The notes: generated by a model from the letters alone, not told the origin. Counted from the first letter of the stretch, positions 51,838-61,952 are shown. The stretch: DNA of 64,000 nt from J027 sp034437655 (GCA_034437655.1 DAOTTU010000012.1:52591-116590), one strand, 5' to 3'. Translations and numbers: made by a program.

Positions 51838-53088
51838 ATGATAAGTCTGTTTGAAAGCCTGGGTTTTAACGACGATGTCGCCGCCTTCCTGGGAACGGTG
51901 GTTGGCGTGGTCATCCTCTCTACGATATTTTTGCTTGCCCCCATCTTTACCATCTGGGTTGAGCGCAAAGTGGCGGCTCGTTTCCAGAACCGCATTGGGC
52001 CGAACCGTGTTGGGCCCTATGGCCTGTTACAATCCATCCCGGATGTATTGAAACTGGCCACCAAAGAGATCATCTTCCCGCGCAACGTTGACCGCGTGCC
52101 GTTTCTGTTGGCACCGATTCTGATGGTGGCGTCGATCGTCCTGATTGTTGCTGTCATTCCGTTGGCACCGACGATTATTGGCACAGACCTCTCCATCGGG
52201 GCGTTGTATTTTGTCTCGGTGTCATCACTGGCAACCATCGGCATTGTGATGGCGGGATGGGGCAGCAACAACAAGTATGCACTGCTGGGGGCATTCCGTA
52301 CGGTGGCGCAACTTATCAGCTATGAAATACCGCTGGTGTTCACGCTGCTGATTCCGGTGCTGCTTGTTGGCTCGATGAGTATGCAGTCAATTGTCGAGTT
52401 TCAAGGCACCTACTGGATTATGCTGTATGCGCCAGTCGCCGGGATTATCTTTTTGGTGAGCAATATTGCAGAAATTGGGCGTTCCCCGTTTGACCTTGTT
52501 GAAGCAGAGTCTGAGCTGGTCGCCGGGTATATGATCGAATATAGCGGTATGGCGTTTGCAATGTTCTACCTGGCAGAGTTCTTGCACGCTTTCCTTGTTG
52601 CGATGATCTTTGCAGTGCTGTTCCTTGGCGGTTGGCAGGGACCATTCGCAGAGGAACTGCCCGTACTCGGCATTGGTTATCTCCTTGCCAAAACATTTCT
52701 GGTCTATTTCATCATGCTGTGGACACGCATGACGTTGCCACGCTTCCGTATCGACCATATGATGTCCTTTAACTGGAAGTTCCTGGTCCCCGTCAGCATT
52801 GTCCATCTACTGGTGACGGCCGGCATCTGGTCGGCAATGGGTACGCCAGACCTGAGTGGCGGTCTGTTCTCACGCTGGATGGCTGAACTGCCACGCCTGC
52901 TGGTGTCTTTGGGTGCTAGCCTCGCGATTGGGTATGTGTCATTGCGCCTGCTGCAAAATTATGTTGATGATGCAGACCAGCGTATTGAAGAAATGACCGC
53001 ACTTATAGAAAGCAAACCCTATCCAGTTGCGCATGCAGGCGAAGGCATGCAGTCTCAGGCCGTCATAGTCGGCGGCAGCGGCGACTAG
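51838..53088 (+). CDS. nuoH: NADH-quinone oxidoreductase subunit H
   Basis: The 416-residue protein is NuoH/ND1, which forms part of the quinone-binding site at the base of the membrane arm. It shows ERKVAARFQNRIGPNRVGPYG, PDVLKLATKE, ISYEIPLV, NIAEIGRSPFDLVEAESELV and WTRMTLPRFRIDHMM. It has eight predicted helices. The C-terminus is extended by about 60 residues beyond most relatives, including a helix and a soluble tail (YPVAHAGEGMQSQ). nuoJ follows 18 bases later. Confidence 0.97.
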   Translation: MISLFESLGFNDDVAAFLGTVVGVVILSTIFLLAPIFTIWVERKVAARFQNRIGPNRVGPYGLLQSIPDVLKLATKEIIFPRNVDRVPFLLAPILMVASIVLIVAVIPLAPTIIGTDLSIGALYFVSVSSLATIGIVMAGWGSNNKYALLGAFRTVAQLISYEIPLVFTLLIPVLLVGSMSMQSIVEFQGTYWIMLYAPVAGIIFLVSNIAEIGRSPFDLVEAESELVAGYMIEYSGMAFAMFYLAEFLHAFLVAMIFAVLFLGGWQGPFAEELPVLGIGYLLAKTFLVYFIMLWTRMTLPRFRIDHMMSFNWKFLVPVSIVHLLVTAGIWSAMGTPDLSGGLFSRWMAELPRLLVSLGASLAIGYVSLRLLQNYVDDADQRIEEMTALIESKPYPVAHAGEGMQSQAVIVGGSGD

Positions 53089-53106
53089 CAGAGGAGAAAG
53101 TAACCA

Positions 53107-53655
53107 ATGGAACTTACGTGGGAAACCATCGGGTTTTTCATCTTTAGTGTACTCACACTCGGCGGTGCCCTGGCAGTCGTCACACAACGCAATCTGTTTC
53201 ATGCCGCGTTGTTTTTGATGCTCAGCCTGTTCGGGACGGCCGGGTTATTTGTGCTGCTGGTCGCGCCGTTTTTGGCTGCTGTGCAAATATTGGTCTATAT
53301 CGGTGCCATCGCGATTCTGGTATTGTTCGCGATCATGCTCACGCGCAAAGTGATGGGTATTTCGGTTTCAGTCAATTCACAGTGGCCCTATGCACTGGCG
53401 GCGGCCAGCGTCCTGTTTGTTGTGCTAACACTAACCGTCACGCCGATGGGCGATAACGTTTTTGGCGAACGTCTGAGCGCGAACCTGCCCACTGATACTG
53501 ACAACATCCCCACCGTTGATTATGTCACCGTTGAAGAAATTGGCGTGGCTTTTTCAACGAAAGAGGGGTTCGTTTTACCCTTTGAAATCATCTCGTTGAT
53601 GCTGACATCGGCCTTGATTGGTGCGATTGTCGTTGCACGCGAAGACGAAGCATAA
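53107..53655 (+). CDS. nuoJ: NADH-quinone oxidoreductase subunit J
   Basis: The 182-residue protein is NuoJ/ND6. It has five helices with the conserved YIGAIAILVLFAIMLTRK and a C-terminal FEIISLMLTSALIGAIVVAR. It lines the proton path next to NuoK. A short outer loop (SANLPTDTDNIPTVDYVTVEE) lies between helices 4 and 5. It directly follows nuoH and precedes nuoK by 23 bases with AGAAGGAG. Confidence 0.95.
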   Translation: MELTWETIGFFIFSVLTLGGALAVVTQRNLFHAALFLMLSLFGTAGLFVLLVAPFLAAVQILVYIGAIAILVLFAIMLTRKVMGISVSVNSQWPYALAAASVLFVVLTLTVTPMGDNVFGERLSANLPTDTDNIPTVDYVTVEEIGVAFSTKEGFVLPFEIISLMLTSALIGAIVVAREDEA

Positions 53656-53678
53656 CCCCCAGAAGGAGTAGTTGAGCT

Positions 53679-53987
53679 ATGGTTCCACTCTGGATGTTCC
53701 TGGTCGTTTCGGCGGCACTATTCAGCATCGGTGCTTATGGGGTACTGGCGCGGCGCAACGCCATTGCTATTATCCTTTCAATTGAACTGATGCTCAATGC
53801 TGCCAATATTAACCTTGTTGCCTTCTGGCGCTACCTGAACCCGGCCGACATTTCCGGGCAGGTGTTTGCATCGTTCGTGTTCGCGGTGGCAGCGGCAGAA
53901 GCCGCTGTTGGGATTGCACTGATCTTGTCGATCTATCGCAACCGCCAAACCGTTATCGTTGAAGACGTCAACCTGCTGAAGTGGTAG
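53679..53987 (+). CDS. nuoK: NADH-quinone oxidoreductase subunit K
   Basis: The 102-residue, three-helix protein is NuoK/ND4L. It contains the two membrane glutamates essential for proton transfer, in LSIELMLNAANINLVAF and VAAAEAAVGIAL. The length is standard. It ends 25 bases before nuoL in the same operon. Confidence 0.97.
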   Translation: MVPLWMFLVVSAALFSIGAYGVLARRNAIAIILSIELMLNAANINLVAFWRYLNPADISGQVFASFVFAVAAAEAAVGIALILSIYRNRQTVIVEDVNLLKW

Positions 53988-54012
53988 TCGCACGCAATCA
54001 CTGGAGAATTTT

Positions 54013-56529
54013 ATGGACATTAACTGGTTAGATGCCAATTACTTGCCCTGGCTTATTCCGGTGCCGCCGTTGGTCAGCTTTTTGCTGATTACGCTTGGCA
54101 TCGGGCGCTATAAGATCGCCAGTGCAGTTACGGCAACCGCCTCAGTTTTCCTGTCATTTTTGATGGCTTGGCCGCTATTTTTCCACGCGGCTTTTGGCAC
54201 CAGCGATTTTGGTGTCGTGGGGGATAGTTACCGCATTTTCGGTAGCAACCTCACCTGGATGGATGTCGGTACGGCGGATATTGAATTTGGCGTACATGTA
54301 GACCCACTTAGCGCCGTGATGCTGTTTATGGTTTCTATCGCCATGCTGATGATCTTTATTTACAGCATCGGCTACATGCAAGCCTACCCACAAGACGACC
54401 CGCACCAGCTTCGGTTTTCACGCTTTTTTGCTTATTTAAGCCTTTTTGCAGGCGCAATGCTGACGCTGGTTGTTGCTGACAATCTCCTGTTGCTGTTCAT
54501 GGGCTGGGAGATTATGGGCTTGTGTTCGTATCTGCTTATTGGCTTCTTGTTCGAGAAAAAGAGCGCATATCAAGCAGCAGTCAAAGCCTTTATGACCACT
54601 CGTATCGCTGATGTGTTCCTGCTGGTAGGTATCGGCTATCTGTATGTCGAAACGGGCTCGCTGTCCTACCGTGAAATTCTGCTAAATGAAGAACTGCTCG
54701 GCATCCTTGGGGACGCTGAACAGACAGGCTTCATCGGCTTGAGCGCGGCGGCTATCATCGGCACGTTGATTGTGATCGGTACGATCGGTAAAGCTGCACA
54801 ATTTCCGCTGCACGGCTGGTTGCCAGATGCGATGGAAGGCCCCACGCCCGTCTCTGCAATGATTCACGCGGCGGCGATGGTTTCTGCGGGTGTCTACCTC
54901 GTGATTCGCTTCTTCCCGTTGATGGAAGCAGGCGGCAACCCCCACCATGCCGAGTACACCTTGCCGCTCATTGTGATGGGCGTGGTTGGTTCAGTCACGG
55001 CGTTGGGCGGTGGAATTCTCGGCATTGCGCAGAATGACATCAAACGTGTGCTGGCATACTCGACCATTTCACAGCTAGGGTTTATGGTGGCGGCGCTTGG
55101 CATCGGTGCCTACATTGCGGCCGCCTTCCACTTGATTACACACGCCTTCTTTAAGGCCCTGTTGTTTATGTCCTCTGGTGCGGTTATCCACGCTATGGAA
55201 CATGGCGAACACCACCTGCACGAGTTGGGGCGCGACGATGAAATCCCGCATCGCCACCCCGACGACCCCTATCCCGTCTATGGTGCCGACTGGCTTGGCC
55301 GTGAGGGTGAAGCGCCTGATGAAGAAGACTGGCAATCAGTACGTCCGCGCGGTATCCAACTTAACTATGTGGCCGTGCCCAACGACATGACGCTGATGGG
55401 TGGCTTGATCAACAAAATCCCGATTACCGCGTTCGCGATGCTGGCCGGTGTCGCGTCGCTGGCGGGTGCGCCACTGATTACGGCCGGCTTCTGGTCCAAA
55501 GACGAAATTTTGCTGGACTCCTTGCTGTTTATTACAGCTCCCAGTGAATTCAGCGACTTTGGCAATGCGCCGTGGTTGCATGTGCTGGTGTTCTTCAGCC
55601 TCTTTGCCGCTGCGATTTCAACCGCATTCTACAGCTTCCGCTTGTGGTTCATGACCTTCTTGCACGAGCCCCGCAGCGCCATTGCTGAATATGCAACGCT
55701 CAAACATGAACACCATCATCACGACCATGACCACGATCACACCCATGATGATGATCACGCTCATGATGACCATGCTTTGATTGAACACAAAGACGATGCG
55801 GTCGCTGAACATGACGAGGAAGAAGAGGAGCAATTGCTACCCTTCACCCGTGATGAGGCGCTCTCGTGGTGGGCAACATACGGCAACAGTGCCCTGATGC
55901 AAGCCCCGCTGGTTGTGCTGGCGTTCTTTGCAATTACGGTTGGCTTTGCTGGTATTCACCCGGACTTCTTCATTCTGGAATTCTTCACGGGGGGCAATAA
56001 CTTCTTCTTCAACTTTGTGTCGAAGACGCTCCCCGTGCCGCCACCCAAAGCCGCCTGGACCATCTGGCCGGTACTGGCATCGTTTACGGCCTTCTTTGTG
56101 GGCTTTGGCTTTGCGTATGCGCTCTACGGTGTGCCGATGCGCAAGGGCGACCGCGACCCGGTCCGTCAATTCTTCCCCGATAGCGCCTGGACGATGATGC
56201 AGAACCGTCTACACCTCGACAACATCTTCCTGACGATATTCTACATTCCGTCAGAATGGGTGGCGCGGAAGGTCGCATACCAGGCCATCGACAAAGAAAC
56301 TATTGACGAGTTCTTGCATGGCGTGGGCGACACCTTCGTTTTCCTCGGAGAAAGTGCCAAGCGCATTAACTATGTCGTAATTGATGGCGTCGGAGATGGT
56401 ATTCCACGACTGATTAGCATCGGCAGTCAGTATTTCCGCAGTATTCAAAGCGGCAATGTACAACAGTACTTGCTTTTTGGTAGCGGGATTATGTTGCTGG
56501 TGATCCTGAGCTTCTTTTTCGTCCTGTAG
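54013..56529 (+). CDS. nuoL: NADH-quinone oxidoreductase subunit L with His-rich insert
   Basis: The 838-residue protein is NuoL/ND5, the distal proton-pumping subunit. Conserved segments include LLFMGWEIMGLCSYLLIGF, AAQFPLHGWLPDAMEGPTPVSA, KRVLAYSTISQLGFM and THAFFKALLFM. The C-terminal 100 residues hold the long lateral helix and final membrane helix. It is about 200 residues longer than usual. One insert near 395-440 is polar (HLHELGRDDEIPHRHPDDPY). Another at about 566-606 is dense in His, Asp and Glu (clusters such as HEHHHHDHDHDHTHDDDH) on the face between helices and could bind metal ions. nuoM follows 20 bases later. Confidence 0.96.
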   Translation: MDINWLDANYLPWLIPVPPLVSFLLITLGIGRYKIASAVTATASVFLSFLMAWPLFFHAAFGTSDFGVVGDSYRIFGSNLTWMDVGTADIEFGVHVDPLSAVMLFMVSIAMLMIFIYSIGYMQAYPQDDPHQLRFSRFFAYLSLFAGAMLTLVVADNLLLLFMGWEIMGLCSYLLIGFLFEKKSAYQAAVKAFMTTRIADVFLLVGIGYLYVETGSLSYREILLNEELLGILGDAEQTGFIGLSAAAIIGTLIVIGTIGKAAQFPLHGWLPDAMEGPTPVSAMIHAAAMVSAGVYLVIRFFPLMEAGGNPHHAEYTLPLIVMGVVGSVTALGGGILGIAQNDIKRVLAYSTISQLGFMVAALGIGAYIAAAFHLITHAFFKALLFMSSGAVIHAMEHGEHHLHELGRDDEIPHRHPDDPYPVYGADWLGREGEAPDEEDWQSVRPRGIQLNYVAVPNDMTLMGGLINKIPITAFAMLAGVASLAGAPLITAGFWSKDEILLDSLLFITAPSEFSDFGNAPWLHVLVFFSLFAAAISTAFYSFRLWFMTFLHEPRSAIAEYATLKHEHHHHDHDHDHTHDDDHAHDDHALIEHKDDAVAEHDEEEEEQLLPFTRDEALSWWATYGNSALMQAPLVVLAFFAITVGFAGIHPDFFILEFFTGGNNFFFNFVSKTLPVPPPKAAWTIWPVLASFTAFFVGFGFAYALYGVPMRKGDRDPVRQFFPDSAWTMMQNRLHLDNIFLTIFYIPSEWVARKVAYQAIDKETIDEFLHGVGDTFVFLGESAKRINYVVIDGVGDGIPRLISIGSQYFRSIQSGNVQQYLLFGSGIMLLVILSFFFVL

Positions 56530-56549
56530 GCTGACCTCCTGAGGAGACT

Positions 56550-58433
56550 ATGGAAACTTTTATTGCGAATCCGCTCAATTTCTTGATCTTTTTTCCGCTG
56601 CTGAGCGCCGTGATTGTCGCAATGCTGCCCGGGGGGTATGATAACCTGGCGCGTTATCTGGCGCTTGGCTTGACGATTCCGACCTTATTCAGCGCAATTG
56701 CGGTTTTCTACACCGTCCACAACACAGACCCGGCTGCAAGTGGCTATTGGTTCGAATACTCGGCTGCATGGTTCCCGCAACTGGGCTCTAACTGGCATCT
56801 CGGCGTGGACGGTATATCCGTCACCATGATTTTGCTCACCGGGATTCTGGCTCCCCTCTCAATATTGATTGCCTTTGAGCATGAGAAGAATCCGCGTGCT
56901 ATCCTCGCGCTGATCCTCGGTTTGCAGGCTGCGATGATGGGGGTTTTCGCCGCGCTGGATATGATGGTGTTCTTCATCTTCTACGAAATCGGTCTGGTGC
57001 CGATGTATTTCATCATCAATCAATGGGGTGGCAAGAACCGCCGTTATGCATCCAACAAGTTCTTCATCTACACGATGGCGGGCTCGCTGGGCTTGCTGCT
57101 GGCGATGCAACTGGTTGCTTTCAGTGTTGGCGATGCAGTCAACAATGGTGTCCCAACTTTCGATGTACCGGTCTGGACAGAAGTCTGGCCGAATATCGGT
57201 TATGACGCAGCCACCGGTGGCGGTGAATTGCTCGGCTTCAATGCGCAGGGTGTGAAATACCTGGCGTTTCTCGGCTTTTTCCTCGCGTTTGCCTTGAAAA
57301 TTCCGGTTTTCCCTTTCCACACCTGGTTGCCAGACGCGCACACGGAAGCACCAACGGCCGGCTCAATGTTGCTGGCTGGTGTACTGCTCAAGCAGGGAGC
57401 GTATGGTTTTATCCGCTTTGTGATCCCTTTATTCCCGGACGTCATCGCCCGTGAAATTATCCCTACGGTGCCATTTACCAACATACAACTGGAATTTTTG
57501 CCGTTGCAATTTGCTGAGATTATCGCGTTTTTGGCGATGCTCGGCATTGTACTCGGCGCACTGGCAGCGTGGGCGCAAGATGACTTCAAGAAGCTGGTCG
57601 CATACTCCTCTGTGAATCACATGGGCTTCGTTGTACTCGGTCTGGCGGTGATGGCGGTTGTCTACAGTACACTGTGGGCGCAGTCAGTTGGGCGCTATGA
57701 CCTCGCCGTTGAAATTGCTGGCGAAAAACTGGTGGATGAGGATATTGAACGGTATGGCGCACAAGCCAACCTCACCCCCGGTACAACCCTCGTCAACCTG
57801 ACGCAGGATCAGCGCGAAACGTTGGCTGAATTCAAGTTTGAGGCACTGGTTGAACCACGCTTGATGGAAGAACGCGACAACATGAACCCGACGGGCTCTA
57901 TGCAAGATGCCACTACGGCGCTGAACGGGGCTGTACTACAAATGTTCAACCATGGCCTGAGCGCGGCGGGCATGTTCTTGCTTGTCGGGGGGCTGTATCA
58001 CAAAGCGCATACCCGCGACCTGCGGCGTTTTGGTGGGCTGTGGCATATCATCCCCTTCTATGGCGGCTTACTCGTCTTCGTGAGTATGGCCAGCCTGGGG
58101 TTGCCGGGCTTGAATGGCTTTACGGGTGAGTTCCTGATTGTGGCGGGCTCGTTCCGTATCTTCCCGGTGATGGTGTTGTTGAGCATGATCGGGTTGCTGT
58201 TCACCGGGGCGTATATCCTCAAAGGCTTGCAGAACGTCTTGCACGGCCCCACCAACGAAGAATGGCGCGAGTACCATGAGAACGAACACAGCCTCGAAAT
58301 TGAGCGGCGTGAAGTTATCGCGCTGGCACCGCTTGTCGTGTTGATGTTGATTACCGGGCTCTACCCCAACTGGATTCTGCCCGTTATCGACGGCACGGTC
58401 TCTGACCTGTTTATGGCTTTCGGTATCGGCTAA
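56550..58433 (+). CDS. nuoM: NADH-quinone oxidoreductase subunit M, first copy
   Basis: The 627-residue protein is a NuoM/ND4 antiporter-like subunit: DMMVFFIFYEIGLVPMYFII with the key Glu, FPFHTWLPDAHTEAPTAGSML, LLKQGAYGFIRF with the key Lys, and KKLVAYSSVNHMGFV. It has an insert of about 75 polar residues (nucleotides 57690-57900, EIAGEKLVDEDIERYG) between late helices, unlike typical NuoM. A second nuoM-type gene follows at once, so this arm would have four antiporter-like subunits (L, M, M, N) instead of three. Confidence 0.95.
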   Translation: METFIANPLNFLIFFPLLSAVIVAMLPGGYDNLARYLALGLTIPTLFSAIAVFYTVHNTDPAASGYWFEYSAAWFPQLGSNWHLGVDGISVTMILLTGILAPLSILIAFEHEKNPRAILALILGLQAAMMGVFAALDMMVFFIFYEIGLVPMYFIINQWGGKNRRYASNKFFIYTMAGSLGLLLAMQLVAFSVGDAVNNGVPTFDVPVWTEVWPNIGYDAATGGGELLGFNAQGVKYLAFLGFFLAFALKIPVFPFHTWLPDAHTEAPTAGSMLLAGVLLKQGAYGFIRFVIPLFPDVIAREIIPTVPFTNIQLEFLPLQFAEIIAFLAMLGIVLGALAAWAQDDFKKLVAYSSVNHMGFVVLGLAVMAVVYSTLWAQSVGRYDLAVEIAGEKLVDEDIERYGAQANLTPGTTLVNLTQDQRETLAEFKFEALVEPRLMEERDNMNPTGSMQDATTALNGAVLQMFNHGLSAAGMFLLVGGLYHKAHTRDLRRFGGLWHIIPFYGGLLVFVSMASLGLPGLNGFTGEFLIVAGSFRIFPVMVLLSMIGLLFTGAYILKGLQNVLHGPTNEEWREYHENEHSLEIERREVIALAPLVVLMLITGLYPNWILPVIDGTVSDLFMAFGIG

Positions 58434-58446
58434 GGAGTATCATTGT

Positions 58447-60291
58447 ATGGAAACCGAATTCGCCGGAATTTTAACAGCGATTTTGATGATCCCAATTTTT
58501 GGGGGCGTCTTTATCCTGTTATTTCTGAACGACGATTCAAAGAATGAAGCCCGTCTGATTGCGGCCGGTGCCACAGGCATTAGCTTATTACTTGGCTTAT
58601 TTGTCTTTTTCACCTACAACGTCGATAGCGGTGCGCAAAACGCGACCCTGCAAAACGATGCGATGCTGTTCCTCGAAACACCAGAGGGGCTAGAACCGTT
58701 GCTGGTCGAACGAATAGACGGTGAATTGGTGCGCATTGAAGACAATGGTGTGCCCCGTACCCGCGACTTCATCACCGAAAACGACATCGACCCGAGCCGC
58801 ATTGTGTACAGCGGCCCGATTGAGTTCCAGTTCGTTGATAGTGTCAGTTGGATTGACGAAATCGGTGTTCGCTACCAGCTTGGCGTTGATGGCTTAACGG
58901 CAGCAATGGTGATGCTCACCGGGCTGGCAAGTTTCGCTGGCGTGCTTATATCGTGGGGCATTGAAGAACGTACCCGCGAATTTATGGCATTTTTCCTGTT
59001 GTTGGTGGCAGGTGTTTATGGCGTGTTCCTTGCCACAGACATCTTCTTGCTATTTTTCTTCTACGAGCTTGCAATCTTCCCCATGTACTTACTTATCGCG
59101 GGGTGGGGCTGGAAGGCGCTCCGCGAATACGCCGCCATGAAACTAACGCTATACATTCTCATTGGGTCAGTAGTAGCGCTGGTGGGTATACTGGTCCTGT
59201 ACTTTGCAGCCGGGGCATTCTTTTCGAGCAACCCTGACCTCATTCCAGCGACCTCAGCCGGGGCCTACAGCTTCGATTTCAACCACATCCATATTGCCGC
59301 GCAGCTTGGTGCCTTCGACCAACCCGGCTACTTGAGCAGTCTCGGCATTGATGGGCTGACAATCTCACGGTTCTGGTTCCCATTCGTGTTCATCGGGTTG
59401 GCGGTGCTGGCGGGGTTGTTCCCCTTCCACAACTGGTCACCAGACGGGCATGTCGCTGCACCGACTGCTGTGTCGATGATTCACGCGGGTGTGCTGATGA
59501 AGCTCGGTGCTTATGCTGCATTGCGTTTGGGTGTGCAGTTAATGCCTGAAGGCGCAAGGGTGCATTTACCCTGGATTATCGTCCTGGCGCTGGTGAATGT
59601 CGTGTTTGGAGCCTTGATTGCGTTCCGACAACGTGACTTCAAGTACGTCATCGGCTTTAGCTCTGTGTCGCACATGGGGCTGGTCAGTATGGGCTTCGCG
59701 ACGATGAACGTTACCGGGATGACGGGTGCGGGCTTGCAGATGTTCAGCCACGGTGTGATGACGGCGCTGTTCTTTGCCTGTGTCGGGATGGTTTATGACC
59801 GGGCGCATACTCGTGACTTGCCGAGCTTAGGCGGGTTTATGCTGAAAATGCCGATTGTCGCGCTGGCGTTCATCCTCGGCGGCTTCGTGAGTATGGGGAT
59901 GCCGGGCTTGAGTGGTTTCGTGGCAGAATTCCCAATTTTGACAGGTGTTTGGCGCGGGATTCCGTCTGAAGTCGTCGCCCTCTCACCGACAGCGCTAACC
60001 GAAGGCGGTGGCAATTATTACGTCTACATCGTCATAGGGGCTGTACTCGGTATCATTCTCACGGCGGCATATGTTTTGCGGGTGACGGCACAGGTGTTCT
60101 TTGGCGAGTTTGACGCTGAAAAGTATCCGGAAGTCGATGAGAAGCCCCTGCGTATTCAGGACCGTGTTGCGATCATCATGCTGGCGTTCTGGTTGATTGC
60201 AGTCGGTGTGTACCCGCAGATTTTGACCAACATCATTGAGAGTGCTGTCATTCCTGTGGCCGACATGCTGAAATATAGCGGCGGAATTTAG
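58447..60291 (+). CDS. nuoM: NADH-quinone oxidoreductase subunit M, second copy
   Basis: The 614-residue protein is another NuoM/ND4 paralogue: FLATDIFLLFFFYELAIFPMYLLI with the key Glu, FPFHNWSPDGHVAAPTAVSM, LMKLGAYAALRL, and FKYVIGFSSVSHMGLV. It has a distinct N-terminal polar insert of about 80 residues after the second helix (residues about 55-135, LEPLLVERIDGELVRIED) and differs strongly from the first copy, so the two are not a recent duplication. It lies 13 bases after the first nuoM and 11 before nuoN. Confidence 0.94.
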   Translation: METEFAGILTAILMIPIFGGVFILLFLNDDSKNEARLIAAGATGISLLLGLFVFFTYNVDSGAQNATLQNDAMLFLETPEGLEPLLVERIDGELVRIEDNGVPRTRDFITENDIDPSRIVYSGPIEFQFVDSVSWIDEIGVRYQLGVDGLTAAMVMLTGLASFAGVLISWGIEERTREFMAFFLLLVAGVYGVFLATDIFLLFFFYELAIFPMYLLIAGWGWKALREYAAMKLTLYILIGSVVALVGILVLYFAAGAFFSSNPDLIPATSAGAYSFDFNHIHIAAQLGAFDQPGYLSSLGIDGLTISRFWFPFVFIGLAVLAGLFPFHNWSPDGHVAAPTAVSMIHAGVLMKLGAYAALRLGVQLMPEGARVHLPWIIVLALVNVVFGALIAFRQRDFKYVIGFSSVSHMGLVSMGFATMNVTGMTGAGLQMFSHGVMTALFFACVGMVYDRAHTRDLPSLGGFMLKMPIVALAFILGGFVSMGMPGLSGFVAEFPILTGVWRGIPSEVVALSPTALTEGGGNYYVYIVIGAVLGIILTAAYVLRVTAQVFFGEFDAEKYPEVDEKPLRIQDRVAIIMLAFWLIAVGVYPQILTNIIESAVIPVADMLKYSGGI

Positions 60292-60302
60292 GAGTAATCG
60301 TC

Positions 60303-61850
60303 TTGGAATTTAATACAGACCTCGTCCAAAACTTTATCGCAATCACCCCAGAAATTCTGATGACGATCACGGCGTTGGCCGTCATCTACCTGGACTTGTA
60401 TCTCCCGGCGGCACAGCGGTCTATCGTGGGATATATCGGTGGTGGATCGTTGCTCGCCATTGCGGCGGTAACAGCTTTCATCCCGACTCCCGATACTCTC
60501 AGCGAGCAGTTGATGTTCGGCGGTATGATTCGCAATGACGACCTTGCGAAAATCTTCCGTGTGATGGTGATTGCGGTCGGTGGGTTAACGTGTTTCCTCG
60601 GTATGGGTGACCGACGATTGCGGTACAAAAGCGAATTCTATGCCATCACGATCATTGCTACGATAGGGGCCAGCCTACTGAGTGCCTCTGCTGATATTGT
60701 GATGCTGTTTGTTGCGCTGGAAACCATGTCGATTAGCCTGTACATTATGTCTGGCTTCATCCGTTTCCCGGAATTTCCAGACGCCGAGCAGCAAGAAGCA
60801 GCCAGCCATAGTGCCGAAAGTGGGATTAAATATTTCCTCTTTGGCGGCTTCACCTCAGCATTTTTGCTGTATGGACTGACGCTGGTGTATGGCTTCAGCG
60901 GTGGCGTGACCAACCTGTACGAGATCGGCCCGGCCCTGGTTGACGCTGACCATGCAACCGCCCCGATCATTGTAGCGTTGGGTTTGGTGGCGGTCGGCTT
61001 TACGTTCAAGATTAGTGCGGTACCCTTCCATTTCTGGACGCCGGACGTGTATCAGGGTTCACCGACTCCGGTCACGTCGTTTATTTCAGTGGCCTCTAAA
61101 GCAGCGAGTTTTGCTGTATTGACCCGCTTTATGCTGGCGGTCTTCCCACCCGACCAGCTTTTGCCAGACCAGCTCAGCACCGGGTATAGTGACTGGTGGG
61201 TGCAGCTTTTCGCTATCCTCGCCGTAATAACGATGACACTCGGTAATCTGCTGGCACTGGTGCAGGATAACATCAAGCGTCTGGTAGCATACAGTTCTGT
61301 GGCGCAGGCAGGCTATACCCTGATTGGGTTGGTTGCTATCGCCAGTGAAACCTCAGCAGGGGACGGTGCAGCGGCGGTCGCTTTCTACATGGCGATGTAT
61401 GTACTGACGAACACGCTGCTGTTCGCCTGTGTCATTACCTTTACCAATGAAACAGGCTCCGAAAGCATCAAAGACATGGCCGGGCTCTCGCGGCGCAACC
61501 CCTACATTGCGCTGGGCATGACGATAGCGTTGCTCTCGCTGGCTGGTATTCCACCAACGGCGGGCTTCTTCGGCAAGTTTTTGCTGTTCCGGGCAGCGGT
61601 TGATGCCCAATTGACATGGCTGGCGATCATCGGTGTGTTGAACTCGATTGTGGCGCTGTACTACTATCTGGTGGTCATCAAGATTATGTATGTTGACCGT
61701 AGCGCCGACGACGATCAGCGCATTGTGATGCCAGAATCCTATCGTTTTGTCACAGCAACGACCGCCATTTTCGTACTGCTGTTGGGTATTATCCCGGCGG
61801 TGGTCGTGGATTTGGCGACGTCAGCGGGTACAGACTTATTCTTGCAATGA
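60303..61850 (+). CDS. nuoN: NADH-quinone oxidoreductase subunit N
   Basis: The 515-residue protein is NuoN/ND2: FVALETMSISLYIMSGF with the key Glu, SGIKYFLFGGFTSAFLLYG, VPFHFWTPDVYQGSPTPVTS, and KRLVAYSSVAQAGYTL. The start is probably the TTG at 60303, with GGAGTAATCG just before. The length is typical. It is the last gene of the operon, and a strong hairpin terminator follows at 61882. Confidence 0.96.
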   Translation: MEFNTDLVQNFIAITPEILMTITALAVIYLDLYLPAAQRSIVGYIGGGSLLAIAAVTAFIPTPDTLSEQLMFGGMIRNDDLAKIFRVMVIAVGGLTCFLGMGDRRLRYKSEFYAITIIATIGASLLSASADIVMLFVALETMSISLYIMSGFIRFPEFPDAEQQEAASHSAESGIKYFLFGGFTSAFLLYGLTLVYGFSGGVTNLYEIGPALVDADHATAPIIVALGLVAVGFTFKISAVPFHFWTPDVYQGSPTPVTSFISVASKAASFAVLTRFMLAVFPPDQLLPDQLSTGYSDWWVQLFAILAVITMTLGNLLALVQDNIKRLVAYSSVAQAGYTLIGLVAIASETSAGDGAAAVAFYMAMYVLTNTLLFACVITFTNETGSESIKDMAGLSRRNPYIALGMTIALLSLAGIPPTAGFFGKFLLFRAAVDAQLTWLAIIGVLNSIVALYYYLVVIKIMYVDRSADDDQRIVMPESYRFVTATTAIFVLLLGIIPAVVVDLATSAGTDLFLQ

Positions 61851-61881
61851 CCTAACGCCTGACTATCTCCTTTCCGCTTGC

Positions 61882-61914
61882 AAAAGCCCCTTCTCGCGCT
61901 GAGAGGGGTTTTTT
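61882..61914 (+). terminator. Terminator of the nuo operon
   Basis: AAAAGCCCCTTCTC (61882-61895) and GAGAGGGGTTTTTT (61901-61914) form a GC-rich hairpin with a five-base loop and a T tract, 32 bases after nuoN. Confidence 0.85.
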
Positions 61915-61952
61915 GTTTACAATAAGCACAAAAGAGGTGAGAGAAGGTTGTT

